Shown piece by piece: positions 1-5,033 of a DNA stretch of 6,113 bases (the first letter of the stretch is position 1; every line of letters starts with the position of its first letter). The stretch spans positions 1 through 6,113 of the forward strand of contig CAWUZD010000059.1 in NCBI GenBank assembly GCA_963926925.1, in the 5' to 3' direction. Below the pieces are notes generated by a model. It had not been told where the DNA came from and searched no databases. It saw nothing but the letters and a program-made list of their open reading frames with translations. The position numbers and the translations under genes were made by a program. Source of the DNA: Paralactobacillus_A sp963926925. Its GTDB lineage: Bacteria; Bacillota; Bacilli; Lactobacillales; Lactobacillaceae.

Positions 1-462
1 TACCAACGTAATTGTAAGTATTGTTAGCGCTGTTCATGATAGCAGCTGCGCCAGTACCAATCGTGGTGTTAGCAATGTTATCACTAACGACTGGGTTGTT
101 AGCAACACCCTTATTAACGTTAGTATCAACACCAGCATTCAAGAATAAGACTTGACCGATGTACATCATGTCAACGTTACTGATGTTGTTTTCCTTAGCG
201 ATTTGCGCAACGGTCATATGGGCTGCTTCAGCAATTACGCTTAATGTATCGCCAGCACGTACAATGTATTTGCCGTTAACATCATTAACGTTTAAGCCTT
301 GGGCTTGCATTGCTTTGCGAACCGTGGCTACACTGTTAGCTTTGAACGTGTCCTTAACAACAGTATTATTGTTGATTGATGCCGCATGAACCGTGATGCC
401 ATCATTAGTGCAGCAGTAATGGCGGTCATCAACATTGCTTTAGATTTACTAAATTTAAACAT
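1..462 (-). pseudogene. Secreted LysM-domain protein, 5' part, frameshifted and cut by the window edge
   Basis: The ATG at 462-460 follows AGGAGG (470-475) at 7 nt and starts a typical signal peptide (MFKFSKSKAMLM, then Ala/Met-rich). Read directly, this frame leaves the protein near base 400 and stops at TAG 328-330, giving only 44 residues. From base 400 down to base 1 another frame stays open and encodes the expected continuation: a VHA-A signal peptidase site, then a LysM domain beginning YIVRAGDTLSVIAE and ending near YIGQVLFL, then an Asn/Val/Thr/Ala-rich region that leaves the window. Adding one G to the GG at 399-400 restores a single frame, with LysM at about residues 66-108 of the repaired protein. 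LysM binds peptidoglycan N-acetylglucosamine, so the intact protein would be a wall-bound exoprotein. Its C-terminal domain lies outside the window, so hydrolase versus aggregation-type protein cannot be decided. The upstream part of the LysM frame has no start codon before a TAA at 442-440, so no simple alternative start rescues it. Confidence 0.8.
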
Positions 463-469
463 ATTGCAT

Positions 470-475
470 CCTCCT
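470..475 (-). promoter_or_regulatory. Ribosome binding site of the left LysM gene
   Basis: AGGAGG on the minus strand, 7 nt before the ATG at 462-460. Its near-consensus match and good spacing show that this ATG is the evolved start. The frame break about 60 bases downstream is therefore a real break in the sequence and not a wrong choice of start. Confidence 0.8.
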
Positions 476-680
476 AAAATTATTTAATTATTGCTATTAC
501 TATTAATAAAATTGATTACTAAACAAAACTCAATTTAACAATAATTTAAATAATTATGGTATTAAATTCATAAACGTATTTTTTGCATTTTTGCTTTCAA
601 TACACTAATTATTTTAATCATATGAACATAAAAATCAATAATATTTGTTTAATTATTTTAATTTAATTTCATGATGAATG

Positions 681-699
681 CATATTTGCGAAAAATATG
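681..699. repeat. Inverted repeat over the promoter of the 773-1549 gene
   Basis: Perfect 7-bp arms, CATATTT (681-687) and AAATATG (693-699), around a 5-nt centre GCGAA. It covers the proposed -35 and lies just before the extended -10, a common place for a repressor site. In such AT-rich DNA a 7-bp palindrome can arise by chance, so an operator role is only a possibility. Confidence 0.35.
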
Positions 700-716
700 T
701 TTAGATATGATATAAG
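686..716 (+). promoter_or_regulatory. Probable promoter of the 773-1549 gene
   Basis: An extended -10 element, TGA followed by TATAAG (708-716), is the best match upstream of the gene. A TTGCGA at 686-691 could act as a -35 with a long 19-nt spacer. A second overlapping -10, TATGAT at 706-711, is possible. The predicted transcript would carry a leader of about 50 nt with AGGAG at 759-763, 9 nt before the ATG. Confidence 0.5.
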
Positions 717-772
717 AGGAGTATTATTTTATAGTAACGACACTTAACAAATGTAATCAGGAGTAGTATTGA

Positions 773-1549
773 ATGAATAAATTTCAATTATTCGAAATCG
801 CTAAAGTCTATTTGCCGAATGATAATTACACAATCATTGAACTATATAATGCTGTCATCAAATCATATAATCCAGCATTAATTCCTAGTATTGAAACCTT
901 CCGTCGTTATTTTCGTGAAGTATGTGACCAATCAATGGTTGTTAAACAACGCGCAGTTGAAAATGAGATTAAGCGTGATAAAAAAACGTCAGCTTATCAC
1001 ACCTGTTTCTTGTTGTTTTTCTTACATGAAATTAGCAAACGAATTAATCAATATATGATAACAATTGCTAAAAAGCTTGATTTGCAAGCTGAAGCTAATT
1101 TAGCAATCCAAACCCATCAAAATCATTTAGCTAAACAAAGAGATGAATACCAAAGTATGATTACTATCCAAAAGCAAATTAACCAACTTGATCCACAAAT
1201 TCAAATTGCTTTTAATCAAAAATTATTTGCTAAAGATCATAAATTAACACCACAAGAAAAATTAGCTAATTTAAAACAACAATTATCGCAAAAAAGTATT
1301 TGTAATAAATTATTTACCCACTTTATTAATCAATTTCGAACCGAATATTTATACTTAATTACTATTAATCCTGATTACCGCAACACTTTTATTAATGATC
1401 CACAAATTAAACGTGATCTTAAATATGCGTTTATGAAGAATTATGTGAATGCTGACGCGTCATTTAACTTTGGCAAAGACATGACGTTTGAAGAATATGT
1501 ATGGTTACATCAATTAGATTCAGTTAAAAATTACTTAGTTACAAAATAA
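773..1549 (+). CDS. Unrecognised helical, Gln/Lys-rich cytoplasmic protein (258 aa)
   Basis: A complete gene with ATG at 773, AGGAG at 759-763 and a TAA stop followed at once by a terminator. I do not recognise the family. There is no signal peptide and no convincing membrane segment; residues 77-86 are hydrophobic (TCFLLFFL) but short. Residues about 18-50 (TIIELYNAVIK to SIETFRRYFREV) resemble a helix-turn-helix or winged-helix fold, with a 'SIETFRRYF' stretch like a recognition helix, which suggests but does not prove DNA binding. Residues about 100-175 are strongly helical and rich in Gln, Lys, Ala and Leu (for example QEKLANLKQQLSQK), consistent with a coiled coil broken by a Pro near 160. 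The C-terminal part (180-258) is aromatic-rich and ends near FEEYVWLHQL. It is transcribed alone, divergent from a LysM gene and convergent with an acetyltransferase gene. A regulator is one reading; its function is unknown. Confidence 0.8.
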   Translation: MNKFQLFEIAKVYLPNDNYTIIELYNAVIKSYNPALIPSIETFRRYFREVCDQSMVVKQRAVENEIKRDKKTSAYHTCFLLFFLHEISKRINQYMITIAKKLDLQAEANLAIQTHQNHLAKQRDEYQSMITIQKQINQLDPQIQIAFNQKLFAKDHKLTPQEKLANLKQQLSQKSICNKLFTHFINQFRTEYLYLITINPDYRNTFINDPQIKRDLKYAFMKNYVNADASFNFGKDMTFEEYVWLHQLDSVKNYLVTK

Positions 1550-1576
1550 AAACAGGATCCTATTTGGATCCTGTTT
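1550..1576. terminator. Two-way terminator between the 773-1549 gene and the acetyltransferase
   Basis: Perfect 11-bp arms, AAACAGGATCC (1550-1560) and GGATCCTGTTT (1566-1576), around a 5-nt loop TATTT. A T-rich run follows on the plus strand (TTTATTTAT) and the matching A-rich run precedes the stem, so it can end transcription from both convergent genes. It starts at the base right after the stop codon of the plus-strand gene and lies 8 bp from the end of the minus-strand gene. Confidence 0.85.
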
Positions 1577-1584
1577 ATTTATCA

Positions 1585-2112
1585 TTAATTTAATTCCAAT
1601 TCATAAGCTAAGCGTTCACGGTCAACGGCATCAGCTTTCTTATCAGTGGTGATTAAGCCCCGGTATTGGAAGCCCCACTTTTCAGCGATGTGTTGCACAC
1701 GTTTGTTTTTACGATGGGTATCAAGCCGCACAAAACGAAAACCTTTGCTATAAATCAAACTGAATAATGACGTAAATAAAATATCAGATAAGTGCTGACC
1801 ACGATAATTAGAAGAAATAGCTACCCGATGTAAGGTTGCGTATGGTTCATTACTTTGCCATTGGCCTTCATGGATGGTTTCATAATTAGCGTCAGGTTTT
1901 TCGTAAACAGTGGTTACGCCGGCTACTTTGCCTTCAACGGTTAGAACGTAGCATTCACCACGTTTAATATCATTAATAAAAGTTTGGCGGCTTGGTTCAC
2001 CATTTTGCCATTGGGAACTACCGTCTTGTTTTAATAATTCCTTGGCATTATCAATTACCAACATAATGTTATCAATATCAGTTAATAATGCTTTCCGTAA
2101 AAAAATAATCAT
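1585..2112 (-). CDS. GNAT-family N-acetyltransferase
   Basis: Encodes 175 residues, a normal length for a single-domain GNAT enzyme, which moves an acetyl group from acetyl-CoA to an amine. Residues 4-60 form the N-terminal strand and helices (LRKALLTDIDNIM, then the WQNGEPSRQTF stretch often seen in GNATs of lactobacilli). Motif A with the pyrophosphate loop is at about 95-117 (HRVAISSNYRGQHLSDILF). A motif B-like part at 131-152 reads DTHRKNKRVQHIAEKWGF and ends in the usual GF followed by Gly. The loop reads RGQHLS where RGxGxG/A is usual, so His107 and Ser109 replace small residues. The start ATG (2112-2110) has AAAGGAG at 2120-2126, 7 nt away. It is a single-gene unit, divergent from pnuC. 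The substrate cannot be read from sequence; a small molecule or a peptide amine are both possible. Confidence 0.9.
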   Translation of the reverse strand: MIIFLRKALLTDIDNIMLVIDNAKELLKQDGSSQWQNGEPSRQTFINDIKRGECYVLTVEGKVAGVTTVYEKPDANYETIHEGQWQSNEPYATLHRVAISSNYRGQHLSDILFTSLFSLIYSKGFRFVRLDTHRKNKRVQHIAEKWGFQYRGLITTDKKADAVDRERLAYELELN

Positions 2113-2170
2113 TCGATAACTCCTTTCTTATCTTTAATGTTTGATAAATCTAATAAATACCAGCTTTTCA

Positions 2171-2200
2171 ATTATAGCAAGTCTTAACAAATTTTTTCAA
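2171..2200 (-). promoter_or_regulatory. Promoter of the acetyltransferase gene
   Basis: On the minus strand, TTGAAA (2195-2200) is followed after 18 nt by TATAAT (2171-2176), and the -10 is extended by TG (TGCTATAAT). This is close to the sigma-A consensus and among the best promoters in the window. It gives a leader of roughly 50 nt before the ATG at 2112. Confidence 0.75.
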
Positions 2201-2212
2201 ATTAAATTTAAC

Positions 2213-2257
2213 ACAACATATTGTATTAATTTTAAAAAAGTATACAATATATATTGT
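2213..2257 (+). promoter_or_regulatory. pnuC promoter with palindromic operator-like sites
   Basis: The best core promoter is TTGTAT (2221-2226), a 16-nt spacer and TACAAT (2243-2248). A perfect 14-bp palindrome, ACAATATATATTGT (2244-2257), overlaps the -10. A related imperfect copy, ACAACATATTGT (2213-2224), overlaps the -35. Their centres are 32 bp apart, about three helical turns. A further palindrome, TTTCCGGAAA (2257-2266), follows directly. Matching ACAA...TTGT arms at both core elements suggest a dimeric repressor. The sites do not resemble the ACACCTGTC-type site I recall for NiaR, so the regulator is not identified. Confidence 0.5.
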
Positions 2258-2302
2258 TTCCGGAAATTATCTTTTAAATTTTTAAAGTGAGGTTATACAT
2301 AC

Positions 2303-3058
2303 ATGGAAGATCAAGCAAAATTAACGATGTTTAATCATCCCTTCCGGTGGTTCAGACATCAAATCAGCGGTTGGCCACAACAAAACTACTACTTATGGTG
2401 GTTCGCATTAGGTTGTCAAATCATGACCCTAGTAAGTGGCAAAATTAATACTGTTGCCGTCGTGACATTCTTCGGAACGATGATTGGGGTATTATGTATT
2501 TTATCAATTAACGCTGCTAAGAGTGTTAATGGGATTCTTGGTATTATTAGTGCATGTTGTTTAATTTATATTGGTATTAAAGCAAAGAACTACCTTTCTT
2601 GCTTTGAACAAGTTGCTTATATGGTAACGCTTGATTTCCCAGTTATTTTTGCGGTTAAATCTTGGAATGATGAAACAGTTCACCACATTAAAACCTTTAC
2701 TGGTGGTAAATGGGTGCTTGCGATTGCCGCTACAATTATTGTATGGGTTGTTTCAGCAATCTTAATTGGTAAGTACACTAATGACCCTCGTCCTTGGATT
2801 GATGGATTAAGCTTCGCTGTTAGTTTAACGGCTGGCATTATGTGCTTCTTACGTTACAATAACCAATACATCTGGTGGTTCTTCAGTGGTATTTTCCAAT
2901 TAATCTTATGGGGTATTACCTTTGCCCAAGGCGGCGCAAGCTTAGCCATGGCGGTTAACTCAAGTATCTATGTTATCAATGATATTCTTGCTTTCACTGT
3001 TTCCCCATGGTTCAAAGCTGGTCGTAAGAAGATGGGCTTAGCATCAGTTGAAAAATAA
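2303..3058 (+). CDS. pnuC: Nicotinamide riboside transporter PnuC
   Basis: Encodes 251 residues, within the usual 220-260 for PnuC, an integral membrane facilitator that brings nicotinamide riboside into the cell for NAD synthesis, driven by phosphorylation inside by a riboside kinase. About seven or eight hydrophobic segments are visible (roughly 31-46, 50-68, 78-92, 105-118, 136-156, 168-184, 189-208 and 214-232). Family signatures are the Trp-rich YIWWFFSGIFQLILW at 189-203 and the C-terminal NSSIYVINDILAF at 219-231, whose Asn and Tyr match the substrate-contact helix of the family. The tail is basic (KAGRKKMG), fitting a cytoplasmic end. The ATG at 2303 has GTGAGG at 2287-2292, 10 nt away. 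No NAD salvage partner is adjacent; the next gene is a convergent nucleoside deoxyribosyltransferase. Palindromes at the promoter suggest repression control. Confidence 0.93.
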   Translation: MEDQAKLTMFNHPFRWFRHQISGWPQQNYYLWWFALGCQIMTLVSGKINTVAVVTFFGTMIGVLCILSINAAKSVNGILGIISACCLIYIGIKAKNYLSCFEQVAYMVTLDFPVIFAVKSWNDETVHHIKTFTGGKWVLAIAATIIVWVVSAILIGKYTNDPRPWIDGLSFAVSLTAGIMCFLRYNNQYIWWFFSGIFQLILWGITFAQGGASLAMAVNSSIYVINDILAFTVSPWFKAGRKKMGLASVEK

Positions 3059-3069
3059 TAATTTAGTTG

Positions 3070-3105
3070 AAAAAGCTGTTAGTAATCATTACTAACAGCT
3101 TTTTT
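3070..3105. terminator. Two-way terminator between pnuC and the deoxyribosyltransferase gene
   Basis: A perfect 16-bp stem: AAAAAGCTGTTAGTAA (3070-3085) pairs with TTACTAACAGCTTTTT (3089-3104) around a TCA loop. An A run leads and a T run ends the structure, so it works in both directions. It lies between the pnuC stop (3058) and the end of the convergent gene (3111). Confidence 0.92.
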
Positions 3106-3110
3106 GATAC

Positions 3111-3605
3111 CTAAAATACTGGATATGGTGCAACTGGTGTATTAATAATATGATTAAAATCAATCTTTGCTAAACTATTAGCGCCATCAACGGCTAAAGC
3201 TTCTTGTTGTTTAATCATCATATTCGAACCTTGGGCAATCATTAAGTTCAAGGAATAATTATCCTTTTCACCACAAAAGACAGTTACCACTGGTTTTTGT
3301 GCTTGCCGTAATGCACCAATTTCGAAGGCACAACCATCATCGACATTATCTAAATCATAGAGAAAAACGCCTAAATCAGCTTGGGCAATCGCGTTCATAT
3401 CATTCCGGTATGTTGCTACCTGCCATTCCAAACTACCAAATAAACCGTCCTTGGGATCAACAACGGAAGCGCCCTTATATTGATAATCAAATGGAAAATG
3501 CACATCATCAACCGTGTGATTTTGCATTAATAATTGTTGGGCAATTTTTACACGTTGTTGTTGTTTTTCATTAAAAAATGGTGTCCCTAAATAAATCCGT
3601 GCCAT
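3111..3605 (-). CDS. Nucleoside 2-deoxyribosyltransferase
   Basis: Encodes 164 residues, close to the 157-168 of lactobacillar enzymes. It swaps the base of 2'-deoxynucleosides through a covalent deoxyribosyl-enzyme intermediate in cytoplasmic nucleoside salvage. The start RIYLGTPFF is the substrate-binding first strand and loop. FDYQYKG at 39-45 matches the DNQYKG of the Lactobacillus leichmannii enzyme. ATYRNDMNAI at 64-73 carries the conserved Asp69. VDDGCAFEIGAL at 88-99 holds Asp89 and the expected nucleophile Glu95. SLNLMIAQG at 118-126 matches the INLM loop. The C-terminal residue is Phe, where Tyr ends the L. leichmannii protein and joins the active site. The ATG at 3605-3603 has GGAGG at 3614-3618, 8 nt away. 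All key acidic residues are present, so it should be active. Purine-only versus purine and pyrimidine preference cannot be read safely, and hydrolase relatives of the family remain possible. Confidence 0.9.
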   Translation of the reverse strand: MARIYLGTPFFNEKQQQRVKIAQQLLMQNHTVDDVHFPFDYQYKGASVVDPKDGLFGSLEWQVATYRNDMNAIAQADLGVFLYDLDNVDDGCAFEIGALRQAQKPVVTVFCGEKDNYSLNLMIAQGSNMMIKQQEALAVDGANSLAKIDFNHIINTPVAPYPVF

Positions 3606-3642
3606 GGTTATTTCCTCCGCAAAAATAATTTATCATTGCTTA

Positions 3643-3671
3643 AGTATACCGTGTCTCCTACTTAATTGCGA
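3643..3671 (-). promoter_or_regulatory. Possible promoter of the deoxyribosyltransferase gene
   Basis: On the minus strand TATACT (3643-3648) is a good -10. A weak TCGCAA (3666-3671) lies 17 nt upstream as a possible -35. The resulting leader would be about 30 nt and includes the GGAGG site. No operator-like repeat is evident. Confidence 0.4.
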
Positions 3672-3762
3672 TCCTTTTTTGCAAAATTATAGAGAATAAA
3701 AACACGTTTTTAAAGACAAATGCAGGTAAAATATAGGTGAAGGAGAAAGTGAGGAGATTAAG

Positions 3763-4455
3763 ATGTTACAAAACAAGAAAATGTTAGTTACAACCACTAT
3801 TGCAAGTGCCCTCTTAGTACCATTAATGGCTACTAGTCATGTTCATGCTGCCAGTTGGCATGCAACTACGCCAGCGATGATTACCAAATTAAATAATGAT
3901 GGTACTTATACCGTTAAAAGTGGTGATACATTGTGGGCAATCGGCATGCACTACAACATTAAGCCAAGTGTAATTGCAGCCGCTAATGGAATTATTAATC
4001 CAAATAGCTTACAAGTCGGAACCGTTATTAAGTTAAGTAACGTTAACCATAATCATGCGATTTTAACTATTAAAAAAGGTAATAATATCAGTCAACAATA
4101 CTTAACTAACAACGATAAGATTAATCCTAGCCAAAGCTTTAACAAGGCTGTTACAACACCTACTACTAATAAGCAAGTAGCAACAAAAACTAGTGTAAGT
4201 CCAACACCAACAGTTACTACTACGACTAATTCAGTAACAACAAGCTCAAGTTCAATAACTAATAGTAATCAAAATAATGACCAAATGGTACAACATATTA
4301 ATAGTGAACTTAAGCAAGTTGATGGTAATGCTGTTACTAGTTACAACATTAAGAAAGTTGATAATAATCGTTACTTTGTATACGATGCTTCATCTAAGAG
4401 TAATGAACCAATTTGGGTAGTTGATGCTCATACTGGTGCGATGTTAAAAGCATAA
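3763..4455 (+). CDS. Secreted LysM-domain protein with Thr/Ser linker and C-terminal PepSY-like part
   Basis: Encodes 230 residues. A signal peptide with basic start (MLQNKKM) and hydrophobic core ends at VHA-A, cleaved near residue 29. One LysM domain at about 49-91 (YTVKSGDTLWAIGMHYN to VGTVIKLS) should bind peptidoglycan glycans and hold the protein in the wall. Residues about 130-172 form a low-complexity Thr/Ser/Asn linker. Residues 173-230 form a small folded part ending in IWVVDAHTGAMLKA, which recalls the last strand of PepSY-type domains, often found in secreted peptidase-inhibitory proteins; this is an inference from a short motif. No hydrolase motif (NlpC/P60, CHAP, glycosidase) is seen. 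GAGGAG at 3751-3756 lies 6 nt before the ATG, with a second AAGGAG at 3740-3745. It resembles the broken LysM gene at the left edge in its VHA-AS cleavage site and LysM, but not in overall sequence. No clear promoter is seen; TAAAAT at 3727-3732 could be a -10. Confidence 0.88.
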   Translation: MLQNKKMLVTTTIASALLVPLMATSHVHAASWHATTPAMITKLNNDGTYTVKSGDTLWAIGMHYNIKPSVIAAANGIINPNSLQVGTVIKLSNVNHNHAILTIKKGNNISQQYLTNNDKINPSQSFNKAVTTPTTNKQVATKTSVSPTPTVTTTTNSVTTSSSSITNSNQNNDQMVQHINSELKQVDGNAVTSYNIKKVDNNRYFVYDASSKSNEPIWVVDAHTGAMLKA

Positions 4456-4467
4456 TATTAAATAACA

Positions 4468-4501
4468 AAAAAAGCTATTTCATAATTGAAATAGCTTTTT
4501 T
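4468..4501. terminator. Two-way terminator between the LysM gene and the 4509 gene
   Basis: A perfect 15-bp stem: bases 4468-4482 (A run, then GCTATTTCA) pair with 4487-4501 (TGAAATAGC, then a T run) around a TAAT loop. The A run and T run allow it to end transcription on either strand. It lies 12 bp after the LysM stop and 7 bp from the end of the minus-strand gene. Confidence 0.92.
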
Positions 4502-4508
4502 AATACTC

Positions 4509-4936
4509 TTATTTATCATTATTTTGTTGCAAAATTGCGTCTAACTTAGCACATAAGTTATTAAATGCCTTGTAGCCAGCTTCGTTTAAAATAATATTTC
4601 CCTTACTATCTTTCACAATCACATCTTCAAAATTAGCACCATCGTTAAACGTAATATCAACTGTTAATTTTTCTACATATTTATATTGTTTGCTACGTGG
4701 TTTTGCTCCTTTTAGAGCACTAATATCTCCTAACAAGGCACCATCAACAACGGCACGTGATAAGGTATTTTCCGTCACTTCACTCCGACCTTCATTAATG
4801 GGGTGATAACTAACGATATCGCGATAAGGACGTTTATCAATGTTCTTACCACTTTCATATAAAATTTGTTGATCAGCATCATCAAAGTAAATACCACCAA
4901 TATAGAAAGCGGTTTTCTTAACACGTTTGATTTCAT
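4509..4936 (-). pseudogene. Unknown small protein with a probable frameshift at its start
   Basis: A GTG at 4778-4776 would start an 89-residue protein, but the same frame stays open upstream to 4937 and encodes 53 more protein-like residues (KKTAFYIGGIYFDDADQQ and onward) with no ATG before a TAG at 4940-4938. An ATG at 4936-4934 lies one frame off. Adding one A to the AAA after it would join MKIKRVKKTAFYIGG to the rest, giving about 142 residues. I therefore read this as one gene broken by a one-base deletion, or a sequencing error. The protein is soluble and charged: probable strands near FYIGGIYF and KLTVDITFNDG, and an amphipathic C-terminal helix (AGYKAFNNLCAKLDAIL). I do not recognise it. 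No Shine-Dalgarno site precedes 4936, so decay of the 5' end is also possible. The GTG does have GGAG 4 nt upstream, so a shorter working product cannot be excluded. Confidence 0.6.
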
Positions 4937-4949
4937 TCTATTTAAAATC

Positions 4950-4979
4950 TTAAACAGTTTAATGATAAATTAATCATTA
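4950..4979. repeat. Paired inverted repeats upstream of the 4509 gene
   Basis: Two adjacent palindromes share bases: TTAAAC-A-GTTTAA (4950-4962), and TAATGAT (4960-4966) with ATCATTA (4973-4979) around a 6-nt centre. They lie in the short gap between the terminator of the Ser-rich gene and the 4509 gene, where a promoter or operator would be expected. No clear -35/-10 pair is visible. The DNA is very AT-rich, so chance is a fair explanation. Confidence 0.35.
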
Positions 4980-4991
4980 TTAAATAAATTT

Positions 4992-5026
4992 AAAAAACGC
5001 CTGCAAATAATCATTTACAGGTGTTT
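4992..5026 (-). terminator. Terminator of the Ser-rich surface protein gene
   Basis: On the minus strand AAACACCTGTAAA (5026-5014) pairs with TTTGCAGGCGTTT (5007-4995), with one A-C mismatch and one T-G wobble, around a 6-nt loop. A run of six T (4997-4992) follows. It starts 8 bp past the stop codon of the Ser-rich gene and separates it from the 4509 gene. Confidence 0.8.
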
Positions 5027-5033
5027 CACATTA

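Larger units (their letters stand above)
463..772. other. AT-rich intergenic region between divergent genes
   Basis: About 310 bp separate the divergent left LysM gene and the gene at 773. The stretch is extremely AT-rich with no convincing ORF. It holds the ribosome binding sites of both genes, a promoter for the right-hand gene near 686-716, a small palindrome TTCATGATGAA (668-678) and a 7-bp inverted repeat (681-699). For the left gene I see only weak promoter matches, such as a minus-strand TTGAGT at 528-533 with TATTAA at 503-508 and a long 19-nt spacer, so I do not call that promoter. Confidence 0.6.

Noticed and set aside
159..389. Plus-strand open frame of 76 codons
   Set aside because: It lies wholly opposite the LysM coding frame of the left gene and has no ribosome binding site; the minus-strand translation gives a clear LysM domain.
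622..666. Tiny plus-strand ORF of 14 codons in the intergenic region
   Set aside because: No ribosome binding site and only Ile/Asn/Leu codons expected from AT-rich DNA.
1555..1571. Two GGATCC sites within 17 bp
   Set aside because: They are simply the two arms of the terminator stem and need no further explanation.
2258..2302. Possible NAD-sensing riboswitch in the pnuC leader
   Set aside because: Such riboswitches occur before pnuC in relatives, but the leader here is under about 50 nt and I see only a weak AT hairpin (CTTT 2271-2274 with AAAG 2284-2287). A covariance search with the Rfam pnuC/NAD-II model would settle it.
3299..3574. Plus-strand open frame of 91 codons, His/Arg/Gln-rich
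   Set aside because: It lies opposite the deoxyribosyltransferase gene, whose catalytic motifs are all recognisable, and its composition is typical of an antisense shadow.
4775..4936. ATG-started 53-codon hydrophobic frame overlapping the 5' part of the 4509 gene
   Set aside because: No Shine-Dalgarno site, and the neighbouring frame reads as a normal charged soluble protein. The hydrophobic frame is best explained as the wrong side of a frameshift.
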